DNA of 64,000 bases from Blastomonas natatoria (GTDB taxonomy: Bacteria; Pseudomonadota; Alphaproteobacteria; Sphingomonadales; Sphingomonadaceae): positions 124,001-188,000 of the forward strand of contig NZ_QJJM01000006.1 in assembly GCF_003201955.1 (NCBI RefSeq), read 5' to 3'. The position numbers and the translations under genes were made by a program. The notes under the pieces are model-generated. The model was not told the DNA's origin. It saw only the letters and a program-made list of their open reading frames with translations, and did no database searches. Below are positions 54,771-64,000 of the stretch, piece by piece (positions within the stretch are counted from its first letter, which is position 1; every line of letters begins with the position of its first letter).

Positions 54771-54785
54771 CTAACAGCATTTTAA
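54771..54785 (+). promoter_or_regulatory. CtrA-like box upstream of the DUF2336-like gene
   Basis: CTAA-N7-TTAA (54771-54774 and 54782-54785), one base from the CtrA consensus, 23 bases before the start at 54809. The variant is the reverse complement form of that before ccrM. TTAA words are rare in this GC-rich DNA. Confidence 0.45.
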
Positions 54786-54808
54786 CCAGCCATTGGTAGG
54801 GCAAGGCG

Positions 54809-55798
54809 ATGAAGAGCGACATGGCCCCCTCACGCCCGACCTTTCGGGACGTTGGCGCGCTTCTGCGCCAGGCCGATGCGCACGCGCGGCAAGCCATGGC
54901 AGTTGGCGCGCTGGTCCGGCAGCATCTTCTGCCCGACCAGGCTCAGCCTCTGCGCGAAGATGACCTCAGTCTCACCGGTGGTTTCGTCGAATCGCTGGCC
55001 TCGCGATTGACCGAGGCGCTGACCGGAGATGCAGGTCTGGCCAGCCAACTTGCCCGGAATGCCGTGCTGGCGCATGCGCCCACGACACGCTTGCTGCTGG
55101 CGCGCGCAATCGAGGTGCGGCTCAATCGGCAATCGGGGCTGATCGGCCTTCCGACACCGGAATTGCCGCCTCGCATCGAATCCCAGGTGGCAGACGCACA
55201 GGATGAGCTGTCCGAAGCTGCCATGGCGGTCATCATCGCGCAAAGCCGGTTTCTCAGCCGCGCGCAATCCTTCGCGATTGATATCGACGAGCTGCCGCCC
55301 GAGACCCTGCACGGGCTGGTGCGCCTGTGCGTTGCGTGGCTGCAGGATCAGGTTGGCGCCGATCCGCTCCTGCTGAACACCGCTGCAGATGCTCTGTTGC
55401 AGGCCTTTGACGAGCGCAGGACCAGACCCCATCGGCTGATGCGCTTCTGTCATCTGTTCGAGCTGCCCCGCACCAGCGCGGACTGGGCCTTGGCCGACAC
55501 TGGCCCCAGCCTGACAATGGCCATGCTGGAACGCGCCGCCGGGCTCTCGGCGGATACGCTGTTCGACATGGTCCGTGACCCCGGTCTCGCAAGACTCGCC
55601 GTTGTGCTGCGCGCATGCGGTGTTGATGGAGACGTGACCGCCCGGCTGCTCGAGGGGGTTGCAGCGCTGGCATCGCTGCGCCCTGACGACCTCCCGCTCG
55701 CCGCAGACCTGCGCAGCATCACCGTCGAAAATGCAACGCGGCTGGTCGCTGGCTGGCGCAACATGGACCCGCTCGTTCCGCAGGGGGCCGGCTGGTGA
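54809..55798 (+). CDS. DUF2336-like alpha-helical protein
   Basis: 329 residues, all-helical, no signal peptide or span. It starts MKSDMAPSRPTFRDVGALLRQADAHARQ. The C-terminal part (ERAAGLSADTLFDMVRDPG, then LARLAVVLRACGVDGDVTARLLEG) resembles the HEAT-like repeats of DUF2336 proteins common in alphaproteobacteria and often found beside sensory genes. Its stop overlaps the kinase-like gene's GTG start by four bases, so they are coupled. Molecular role unknown. Confidence 0.6.
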   Translation: MKSDMAPSRPTFRDVGALLRQADAHARQAMAVGALVRQHLLPDQAQPLREDDLSLTGGFVESLASRLTEALTGDAGLASQLARNAVLAHAPTTRLLLARAIEVRLNRQSGLIGLPTPELPPRIESQVADAQDELSEAAMAVIIAQSRFLSRAQSFAIDIDELPPETLHGLVRLCVAWLQDQVGADPLLLNTAADALLQAFDERRTRPHRLMRFCHLFELPRTSADWALADTGPSLTMAMLERAAGLSADTLFDMVRDPGLARLAVVLRACGVDGDVTARLLEGVAALASLRPDDLPLAADLRSITVENATRLVAGWRNMDPLVPQGAGW

Positions 55799-57168
55799 AA
55801 GCGCATCGCCCGAAAGCTGAAACCGGATTTGCTCCGCCGCCTGCCGGAGCGCCCGACACCGCGCGCATCGACCGAGATGGACGCCTTGTCACAGCGGATG
55901 CACGCCTGGCCAGATTGCATGCCGGCCTGGGCGGCAGTGATGGCGACGTCCTGGCTGTGCCGGCTCTGCTCGATCTCGTTCGCAATGCCCTGCGCCTCGG
56001 CATGCGCCTCTCAAGGCCGATCACCGCGATTGGCGCCAGCGAGATTGTCGAATTCTGGTGCGATTGCGCTCCCGACGGTGCCGGAGCGGACCTCGTCCTT
56101 TCGCAATGGCGAGAACGGCCCCTGCCTGAAGCCGATCACGGCTGGCCATTCCAGAGCGCCGTTCCGCCGCTCGGAAATTCGATCCGCATTCGCGTCGATC
56201 CGCTGGGACGGATTCTGAACGTCGAATGCGAGCAACCGTTGCCGGCATTCTGGCAGCCGGAGCATTCGACACTGAAGTCTGTGGGATCGTTCCTTACGAT
56301 CGAGGGTGGCGGCCCGCTGGTGTTGGCCGACTGCCACGACGGCGCCCTGCTGCGTCTGGCCGGTGACGAACGTCTTTGGACATTGCATCGCACCCGCGAT
56401 CCTTCAGGCGCGGGCTGGAACCTGCTGGTGACCGAGGCGGCGGATGCTGAGGCCATGACCGCCCCCGAGCCGCCACCGCTGTTCGACAGCCAGCGCCTGG
56501 CGCACATGTTCGGCAGCCAGATCGGCCCTGCCCTGCGCCAGCCGATCGGCCGCATCATTGCCAATGCGGAAACCATCGGCGGGCGGCTCGAGGGGCCGCT
56601 CCGGGCCGATTACGCCAATTATGCTGGCGACATCGCATCAGCCGGGCGGCATCTGCTCGCACTGATCGATGATCTGGCGGACCTTGAGGCCATAGAGGCG
56701 AGCGGCTTCAGCGCCGCCCGCGAGCCGGTGGATCTCGCCGATCTTGCACGCCGCGCGGCAGGTCTGCTCGCGCTCAAGGCTGCAGACCGCGCGATAAGGG
56801 TCGATCGCCCTGCCGAGGACGAGGCCCTTCCGGCTGTTGGTGAATTCCGGCGCGTACTGCAGGTGCTGCTCAACCTGCTTGGCAATGCGATCAACTATGC
56901 GCCCGACGGCTCGATGATCTGGTTGAGACTCGACGAGGGACCCGACTGGGCCAGCGTGACCGTTGCCGATCAGGGACCGGGGCTGACGAGCGAACAGCAA
57001 CAGAGGCTGTTCAACAAATGGGAACGGCTGGGTCGCAGCGGTGATGGAGGAAGCGGTCTGGGTCTCTACATTTCGCGCAGGCTGGCACTCGCGATGCAGG
57101 GCGACCTGACGGTCGAAAGCGCGCCCGGTCAGGGTGCGCGCTTCACGCTGACACTGCCGAAGGAATAG
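55795..57168 (+). CDS. Histidine-kinase-like protein with degenerate H-box
   Basis: 457 residues from GTG 55795. The N-terminal ~210 residues look like a PAS-type sensor (RIDRDGRLVTADARLARLHA). The dimerisation helix HMFGSQIGPALRQPIGRIIA has Pro245 where the phospho-acceptor His would be (consensus H-E-L-R-T-P). The ATPase domain is complete: LNLLGNAINYAPDG (N box), VTVADQGPGLTSE (G1), FNKWERLGRSGDGGSGLGLY (F and G2). No membrane span. It probably acts as an ATP-binding adaptor or partner to another kinase rather than by His phosphorylation. Confidence 0.8.
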   Translation: MKAHRPKAETGFAPPPAGAPDTARIDRDGRLVTADARLARLHAGLGGSDGDVLAVPALLDLVRNALRLGMRLSRPITAIGASEIVEFWCDCAPDGAGADLVLSQWRERPLPEADHGWPFQSAVPPLGNSIRIRVDPLGRILNVECEQPLPAFWQPEHSTLKSVGSFLTIEGGGPLVLADCHDGALLRLAGDERLWTLHRTRDPSGAGWNLLVTEAADAEAMTAPEPPPLFDSQRLAHMFGSQIGPALRQPIGRIIANAETIGGRLEGPLRADYANYAGDIASAGRHLLALIDDLADLEAIEASGFSAAREPVDLADLARRAAGLLALKAADRAIRVDRPAEDEALPAVGEFRRVLQVLLNLLGNAINYAPDGSMIWLRLDEGPDWASVTVADQGPGLTSEQQQRLFNKWERLGRSGDGGSGLGLYISRRLALAMQGDLTVESAPGQGARFTLTLPKE

Positions 57169-57195
57169 TCCGCCCGCCGTTGATACGAAACGATA

Positions 57196-57648
57196 TTATT
57201 GCGGAACCACTGGTGCCTGTGCGCAGCGCTTGCGCTGCCCAGCGTTGCACGCGGCGACATCTGCTTCCCATTGCGCATGGATGGCATCGTACAGCTTCTT
57301 GACCTCGGCATATTCCGCTTCGGCCCGGTCACGTGATTCCACAGTGTTCTCGTACAGCTTCATCTGATTTTCATAGCTGGCGCGCCGCGCTTCGTAATTC
57401 GCGATATTGGCCGCATTCTGCGCGAGTTGCGCGTTCGACGCCTGCACCTGCGCGGCATTTGCAGCCTCGCGCTCCGCCTGCTCTTCGGGTGTGCTGGGCT
57501 TGAGGGTGACCGGGGACGGCTCCATGGAGCCGCTGTCCTGAGCCTCGGTGGCCGGAGGATTGGCCTGCTGCGCGGCAGCGGGCAGCGTGAAGGCAGATGT
57601 GGTCATCGCGATGGCCAAAGCGGCCGTGCCGACGAAACGGATGGTCAT
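57196..57648 (-). CDS. Exported hypothetical protein with coiled coil
   Basis: 150 residues from ATG 57648. Signal peptide MTIRFVGTAALAIAMTTSAF ending in PAAAQ, then a low-complexity Pro/Glu linker and a coiled coil (about 60-125, NIANYEARRASYENQMKLY) and a Cys-containing tail AACNAGQRKRCAQAP. No known family. Convergent with the kinase-like gene, divergent from uvrA. The longer in-frame extension inside uvrA is not real. Confidence 0.72.
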   Translation of the reverse strand: MTIRFVGTAALAIAMTTSAFTLPAAAQQANPPATEAQDSGSMEPSPVTLKPSTPEEQAEREAANAAQVQASNAQLAQNAANIANYEARRASYENQMKLYENTVESRDRAEAEYAEVKKLYDAIHAQWEADVAACNAGQRKRCAQAPVVPQ

Positions 57649-57819
57649 GCTCTTGTTTCCCTCAGAACAAAGTTGATCTCGACTATCATGGCTACGCCCT
57701 TCCCGCAAAGACGTTCCAGCAGATGCATTGGCCGCCCTTGCGGCAGAGCCCCACCTTTCCCATGTTCCTCGCGCGACCGAGGCACGCGCCGCAAGCCCGC
57801 ATTCCCCCGCTTGCCAGCG

Positions 57820-57834
57820 GAACATCATTAGAAC
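57820..57834 (+). promoter_or_regulatory. LexA (SOS) box upstream of uvrA
   Basis: GAAC-N7-GAAC (57820-57823 and 57831-57834), an exact alphaproteobacterial LexA site (reverse complement of GTTC-N7-GTTC), 12 bases before the uvrA start. uvrA is a classical SOS gene. The box overlaps the ribosome-binding region, so LexA would block a nearby promoter. Confidence 0.85.
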
Positions 57835-57846
57835 ATAAGGCTGTTC

Positions 57847-60780
<2,934 letters not shown>

Positions 60781-60797
60781 TCCGGGGGTCGCGCAAC

Positions 60798-60829
60798 AAA
60801 AAACCGCCTCGTGATTGCTCACGAGGCGG
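60798..60829 (-). terminator. Rho-independent terminator of the small RNA
   Basis: CCGCCTCGTGA (60829-60819) pairs with TCACGAGGCGG (60814-60804) around GCAA, followed by six T on the minus strand (60803-60798). The plus strand lacks a T-run, so it does not serve uvrA well. Confidence 0.88.
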
Positions 60830-60897
60830 CCAAGGTTCAGGGAGGAGGTGCACAAGTGCACCTGTCGGAATGCGAAAGGGGGGGAAGCATCCCGACA
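60798..60897 (-). ncRNA. Candidate small RNA, about 100 nt, with CCUCCUCCC motif
   Basis: On the minus strand: promoter TTGAAC-N17-TAGATT (60931-60903), predicted start near 60896, hairpin TGTCGGGATGC / GCATTCCGACA (60897-60887 with 60873-60863) with a loop containing CCCCCCC, a second hairpin AGGTGCA-CTTG-TGCACCT (60863-60846), an exposed CCTCCTCCC (60848-60840), and a strong terminator (stem CCGCCTCGTGA, 11 bp, then TTTTTT, 60829-60798). No reading frame. CCUCCUCCC (anti-Shine-Dalgarno) motifs are the hallmark of the Rhodobacter 'cuckoo'/CcsR small RNAs. Membership is an inference from motif and form. Confidence 0.65.
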
Positions 60898-60902
60898 CGC
60901 AT

Positions 60903-60931
60903 AATCTAGGGTAAAGAATGACCGAGTTCAA
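60903..60931 (-). promoter_or_regulatory. Sigma-70 promoter of the small RNA
   Basis: On the minus strand TTGAAC (60931-60926), 17-base spacer, TAGATT (60908-60903), near-consensus spacing. It points towards the terminator at 60798-60829, leaving about 100 nt between. Confidence 0.6.
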
Positions 60932-60949
60932 TGCCTGCCAACGTAAAAA

Positions 60950-60979
60950 TTGAAAGGCACAGAAAATTCTTGCTAATGC
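60950..60979 (+). promoter_or_regulatory. Possible promoter of the following small gene
   Basis: TTGAAA (60950-60955), 18-base spacer, TAATGC (60974-60979). It lies 68 bases before the start at 61047. Confidence 0.4.
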
Positions 60980-61046
60980 GATCCACTCGCAATACCCTCT
61001 CTCCATCGCTGCAGCAGAGCAGCAATCTGCGATGGAAGGATTGATC

Positions 61047-61460
61047 ATGGGCTATTGGTGGCAGGATCTGCTGGATCAACCGGCTGAATTGGGTTCGGCT
61101 AGCCTGATCGAGGCGAAGCTGGTTGTGGCGCTGCGCATCGCCGTGTTCGCACACAAGGCTGGCACAAATCCTGCCCCGCACGTTGCGGCCCGTCTGGGCA
61201 GCCTCGCGCTATCCAACCAGCTTTCGCTGGTAGTCGAGGCCATCGGCCAGGCCTGGCCTGAACCCTTCTGCGTATCACGACCCTGCTGCGGAAGGCTCTC
61301 TCCTGACGAGTCCATGTTTGTCGGCATGGTTCGCAGTGCAATGCGTGGCAACAGAGCCTCGTTCGACCGTCAGACCCGCGAGATGCTGCCAGAAGACGCC
61401 CGCACCCTCATTTACAATCTCATGTGGCAAATGGCGCGAATGGTTCCGGCAGAAGCCTGA
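61047..61460 (+). CDS. Hypothetical soluble protein
   Basis: 137 residues. ATG at 61047 is preferred to 61032 because AAGGA lies six bases upstream of it. Sequence is helical with LIEAKLVVALRIAVFAHKAG, LSLVVEAIGQAW and a C-terminal LIYNLMWQMARMVPAEA. Cysteines at CVSRPCCGR. No signal peptide, no known family. It converges on the OxyR-like gene with ten bases between stops, containing a weak AGCCT-TCT-AGGCT hairpin. Confidence 0.6.
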   Translation: MGYWWQDLLDQPAELGSASLIEAKLVVALRIAVFAHKAGTNPAPHVAARLGSLALSNQLSLVVEAIGQAWPEPFCVSRPCCGRLSPDESMFVGMVRSAMRGNRASFDRQTREMLPEDARTLIYNLMWQMARMVPAEA

Positions 61461-61470
61461 GACGAGCCTT

Positions 61471-62370
61471 CTAGGCTGTTTCGTTGACATAGGCGCGGAT
61501 GAACTCGGCAATGGCGTGAAAACCGTCGCTGAACGCTGCGCCCGTCCGCCACAGGGCGGCAATCGACCGGCGCGCGTTCCAGCCTGCAATATCCAGCGTG
61601 GCCACGACTTCGGCCGCCTGCGTTTCCGCCGCCATGTAGCGCTCCGGCAACAGGGCCAGGCCAATGCCGGAACCGACCATCTGACGGATGCTGTCGAGGC
61701 TGGTACCTTCATAGTCGTGCATGATATGTGCGCCCAGCTGCTCGCATATATCGCGCGTCTGGCGGTGAAAATGGTGCCGCCGGTCCAGGGTGAGAAACCC
61801 CTCGCCCTTCAGTTCACTGGCAGGAATGTCTTTCTGACCAGCCAGTCGGTGGTCGGGCGGTGCGATGACGAACATCCGCTCGCTGAACAGCGGTTCCACG
61901 ACGATGCCGGTTGCATCGACCGGCATGGGACACAGCATCATGTCGAGTTCGCCCCGCATTACCTGACGCACCTGGTCATCGGGAATGCCTTCGCGGATGT
62001 GCAGGCGGAGGTCGGGCTGTTCCCGGTGGAGCCCCGCAACGATGGCGGGCATCAGATAGGGGCCCAGGGTCGGGGTCACGCCAAAGCGCAGCGTTCCGCC
62101 GATCCCCTTGCCTGCACGCCTTGCAAGATCGGAAAGATCGCGGACCTGCACCAATATGCCACGTGCGCGCGCAGCAATATCCCGCCCCAGGGGCGTGAGC
62201 TGCACATCCTGTCCGCTGCGATCGATCAGCGAAGCCCCCAGCCTTGCCTCCAGGGTCCGCAACTGCTGACTGAGTGTCGGTTGAGACACATGCACGGCAA
62301 ACGCGGCGCGGCCGAAATGACGGTGATCGTCGAGCGCGACGAGATACTGCAACTGACGAAGGCTGGGCAC
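61471..62370 (-). CDS. OxyR-like LysR-family regulator lacking the peroxidatic cysteine
   Basis: 299 residues from GTG 62370. N-terminal winged helix LRQLQYLVALDDHRHFGRAA and VSQPTLSQQLRTLEARLGAS is the LysR DNA-binding domain. The effector domain follows OxyR in order and spacing (FGVTPTLGPYLMPAIVAGLH, MRGELDMMLCPMPVD). In E. coli OxyR the redox pair is Cys199 and Cys208. Here the aligned segment is LDRRHHFHRQTRDIC, with His200 for Cys199 and Cys209 for Cys208. Disulfide switching as in OxyR is therefore not possible with this pair. A palindrome typical of OxyR sites lies just upstream, so it may still regulate itself. Confidence 0.82.
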   Translation of the reverse strand: MPSLRQLQYLVALDDHRHFGRAAFAVHVSQPTLSQQLRTLEARLGASLIDRSGQDVQLTPLGRDIAARARGILVQVRDLSDLARRAGKGIGGTLRFGVTPTLGPYLMPAIVAGLHREQPDLRLHIREGIPDDQVRQVMRGELDMMLCPMPVDATGIVVEPLFSERMFVIAPPDHRLAGQKDIPASELKGEGFLTLDRRHHFHRQTRDICEQLGAHIMHDYEGTSLDSIRQMVGSGIGLALLPERYMAAETQAAEVVATLDIAGWNARRSIAALWRTGAAFSDGFHAIAEFIRAYVNETA

Positions 62371-62386
62371 GGCATATCCCCTGTCT

Positions 62387-62399
62387 GATAGAAGCTATC
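62387..62399. promoter_or_regulatory. OxyR-like operator
   Basis: GATAG-AAG-CTATC, a perfect inverted repeat 17 bases upstream of the regulator start, followed by a further TATC. ATAG...CTAT is the core of OxyR sites. It lies between the regulator and the divergent candidate RNA, so one site could serve both. Confidence 0.6.
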
Positions 62400-62460
62400 T
62401 ATCGGTCCATCGCCGGTCTTTCAAATGGAAACAATGATACCTTGTGCCATATACGGATCA

Positions 62461-62672
62461 CAACAAGCAGGAGAGCAACCCCTCCCCGAACCGCTCGATA
62501 AACCTGCTTGAAAGATGCCGCGGCTTGAACGGACACCCCAAAGCTGCGGACAGGGTGGCGCATCGGTCCGCCGAGGTCGCAGCTTAGCCTCCGATGCGCC
62601 ACCCGCCTATCTCTGCCCGAATACCAGAATGATCCTGTCCCGCTGCGGTCGGCAAACCGCAGCGGGATTTTT
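62461..62672 (+). ncRNA. Candidate structured RNA divergent from the OxyR-like gene
   Basis: No plausible reading frame, but four consecutive stems: CAAGCAGG (62464-62471) with CCTGCTTG (62503-62510), loop containing CCCCTCCCC; CCGCGGCTT (62518-62526) with AAGCTGCGG (62541-62549, one G-U), loop containing CACCCC; a perfect 14-bp stem GGGTGGCGCATCGG (62553-62566) / CCGATGCGCCACCC (62591-62604); and a terminator. The promoter is weak (TGGAAA at 62426, TATACG at 62450), so the 5' end is approximate. It lies next to an OxyR-type operator in the position oxyS has beside oxyR in E. coli. No sequence kinship to OxyS is claimed. Confidence 0.52.
62639..62672 (+). terminator. Rho-independent terminator of the candidate RNA
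   Basis: CCCGCTGCGGT (62639-62649) pairs perfectly with ACCGCAGCGGG (62656-62666) around six bases, followed by ATTTTT. Plus strand only. Confidence 0.88.
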
Positions 62673-62693
62673 CTCGTTTTGCAATACTGTCGG

Positions 62694-62784
62694 CTGGGGC
62701 GTTTTCATCATGAGCGAAACACCCCAGGCTGCCTGTTGCCGCATTTTCCAAGGCGCTGACCGCCAACGGTCAGTTTGAAAATGC
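62694..62784. repeat. Two further inverted repeats between the RNA and the TolC-family gene
   Basis: CTGGGGCGTTT (62694-62704) with AAACACCCCAG (62718-62728, one mismatch), and a nested stem GCATTTTC (62741-62748) / GAAAATGC (62777-62784) enclosing CTGACCG-CCAA-CGGTCAG (62756-62773). The nested one starts just past the TolC-family stop at 62786 and may mark the end of that transcript. It has no T-run. The 415-base gap from 62371 to 62785 is filled by these and the candidate RNA. Confidence 0.55.
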
Positions 62785-62785
62785 T

Positions 62786-64000
62786 CTAGGGCTGCAGACT
62801 TTCGGCAAACGTATCGCCCAGTTGCAAGGCATCGAGATCGGCCGCAACAGCCACGAGATCGGCACGTGCCTGTGCCAGGCGGAATTCGGCATCCAGCCTG
62901 CGAATGGAAGCATTGGCTGCAGCGTCCTCGCGCAGGTTGACAAGGAAGAAGTCGCTGGCGCCGGCCTGAAACAGGCGCCGCTCGCCGGCAGCCAGCTTTT
63001 CGGCCTGAACCTCCTCGTCCCTTGCCAGAACAGCCAACCGTTCCGCCGCTGTGAGGTTGGTCGAGAGCTGGGCGATCTCGGCGATGATCTGCTCCTCGCT
63101 CTGGCGCCGTTTCCATTCGAGCGCATTGATGCTGGCTTCAGCTGCAGCAACATTGCCTTTCGCGGCACGATTCTGCAGCGGCATGGAAAAGGTGAAGCCG
63201 ACAACGGCCTCGAACGGGTCGCGCGACCGTCCGCCAAGTCCCTGTTCCCCGAAATCCTTGCCCGCTTCGGCAAACAGCCGCAACGACGGCAGCAGCTTGT
63301 TCTGCTCTAGCTCAAGCTTTGCCTCGCCCTGCTCCAGGCGCTGCTCGATCAACTTGATATCGGGCCGTCGAGCCAGGATGGCCGCAGGGTCCGTCTCCCG
63401 CATGGCGCGAACCATGGGCAGCGATGTCGGAAGGTCAGCGGGAGTTGCGACCAGCGGGCGCCCGTCATCGTCACGCCAGAACAGGGACAGCCGCTGCGCC
63501 GCATTGGCCAGATCGCGCTGTGCGGCCACCAGCAGCGACTGGCGGCGCAACAGGTTCTGTTCGTTCTCGGTCAGCAGGATGGCTGCGCGAGCCCCCAGTT
63601 GCACCTGACGGCGGATACCCTCCTGACGATCCTGTGCCAGGTTGACCAACGACGTATAGACACGGACCTGCTGGCCCGCCGCTACCCACTGGCCATAGGC
63701 CTGGATGGCCCGCTGCTGCACCCCGATCGCAATGAGCAACGCATCGAGCCCGGCAATGTCACGCTCGATCAGCGCGTTGCGCTGACCGAAACGGCGATCG
63801 TCGATATAGCGGTCGCGCAGAAGCGCGAATACGCCCCGCACCTTCAGTTCACCCAACCGATCGGTGAAGCTATAATCCTCGTAGACGGGAAAATCCCCGC
63901 GCGAGACGCGATAGCTCGCCTCCAGCTGTCCGCCATTGTTGGTCAGCGGCTGGATGGCCTTGCCCTGGACATAGGTGCCATCATAGAAGCCCGCGACGCG
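62786..64000 (-). CDS. TolC-family outer-membrane protein, 5' end outside window
   Basis: The frame is open from the stop at 62786 to the right edge (405 codons). TTG at 63856 is only an internal codon, not the start. The helical-hairpin pattern of outer-membrane factors is clear: VYTSLVNLAQDRQEGIRRQV, ILLTENEQNLLRRQSLLVAA, RRPDIKLIEQRLEQGEAKLE, KVEAVVGFTFSMPLQNRAAK-type GFTFSMPLQ, and ASINALEWKRRQSEEQIIAE. It would form a channel with a pump whose genes should lie to the right, upstream of it. Not part of the RND operon at 44.8 kb, which has its own channel. Confidence 0.85.
   Translation of the reverse strand, partial: RVAGFYDGTYVQGKAIQPLTNNGGQLEASYRVSRGDFPVYEDYSFTDRLGELKVRGVFALLRDRYIDDRRFGQRNALIERDIAGLDALLIAIGVQQRAIQAYGQWVAAGQQVRVYTSLVNLAQDRQEGIRRQVQLGARAAILLTENEQNLLRRQSLLVAAQRDLANAAQRLSLFWRDDDGRPLVATPADLPTSLPMVRAMRETDPAAILARRPDIKLIEQRLEQGEAKLELEQNKLLPSLRLFAEAGKDFGEQGLGGRSRDPFEAVVGFTFSMPLQNRAAKGNVAAAEASINALEWKRRQSEEQIIAEIAQLSTNLTAAERLAVLARDEEVQAEKLAAGERRLFQAGASDFFLVNLREDAAANASIRRLDAEFRLAQARADLVAVAADLDALQLGDTFAESLQP

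Noticed and set aside
62515-62778. Plus-strand frame of 87 codons in the gap after the OxyR-like gene
   Set aside because: It runs through a strong terminator and several hairpins and has no ribosome-binding site.

Overview
The window is a GC-rich alphaproteobacterial chromosome segment, most likely from the Sphingomonadales. This rests on the coding style, a CcrM-type GANTC methyltransferase, a DivL-type pseudo-kinase, CtrA-like TTAA-N7-TTAA boxes, a GAAC-N7-GAAC LexA box, coniferyl-aldehyde dehydrogenase, and the conserved run ahcY / divL / tsaE / amgK / murU / addB / addA / trxA. No rRNA genes, insertion sequences or CRISPR arrays were seen.

Positions 1 to about 12,085 are the right end of a prophage. 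Rightward late genes encode a J-like tail-tip protein, a beta-rich structural protein, an SGNH-domain tail protein, a GH19 endolysin, tail-fibre-like and glycine-rich or repeat-rich proteins, a holin-like protein and a nested Rz/Rz1 spanin pair. They converge on a leftward run of small genes with overlapping start and stop codons, headed by a minimal cytosine-methyltransferase-like protein. The prophage ends at the 3' half of a tRNA-Pro(CGG), the presumed attachment core. No integrase is in the window.

Positions 12.1-31 kb are chromosomal: katG with its terminator, a leftward rnhB / ccrM / folP / small membrane protein group with a methylation- and CtrA-type control region, a secreted PQQ-type sugar dehydrogenase, coniferyl-aldehyde dehydrogenase, tRNA-Leu(CAA), argJ, an inositol-monophosphatase-family gene, trxA, and the addA/addB recombination genes translationally coupled to murU.

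Positions 31-44.6 kb hold amgK, tsaE, a Tyr-containing DivL homologue, a large exported beta-propeller amidohydrolase flanked by intergenic inverted repeats, ahcY with a striking palindromic operator, a peroxiredoxin, a two-component system next to a Tat-type intradiol-dioxygenase-like lipoprotein, and folE.

Positions 44.8-57.6 kb hold a tripartite RND efflux operon, then a group of sensory-looking genes that lack phospho-acceptor histidines (large coiled-coil membrane protein, Hpt-like protein, membrane protein, DUF2336-like protein, kinase-like protein). Positions 57.8-64 kb hold SOS-controlled uvrA, two candidate small RNAs with C-rich unpaired segments, an OxyR-like regulator lacking the peroxidatic cysteine, and the 3' part of a TolC-family gene that runs off the right edge.
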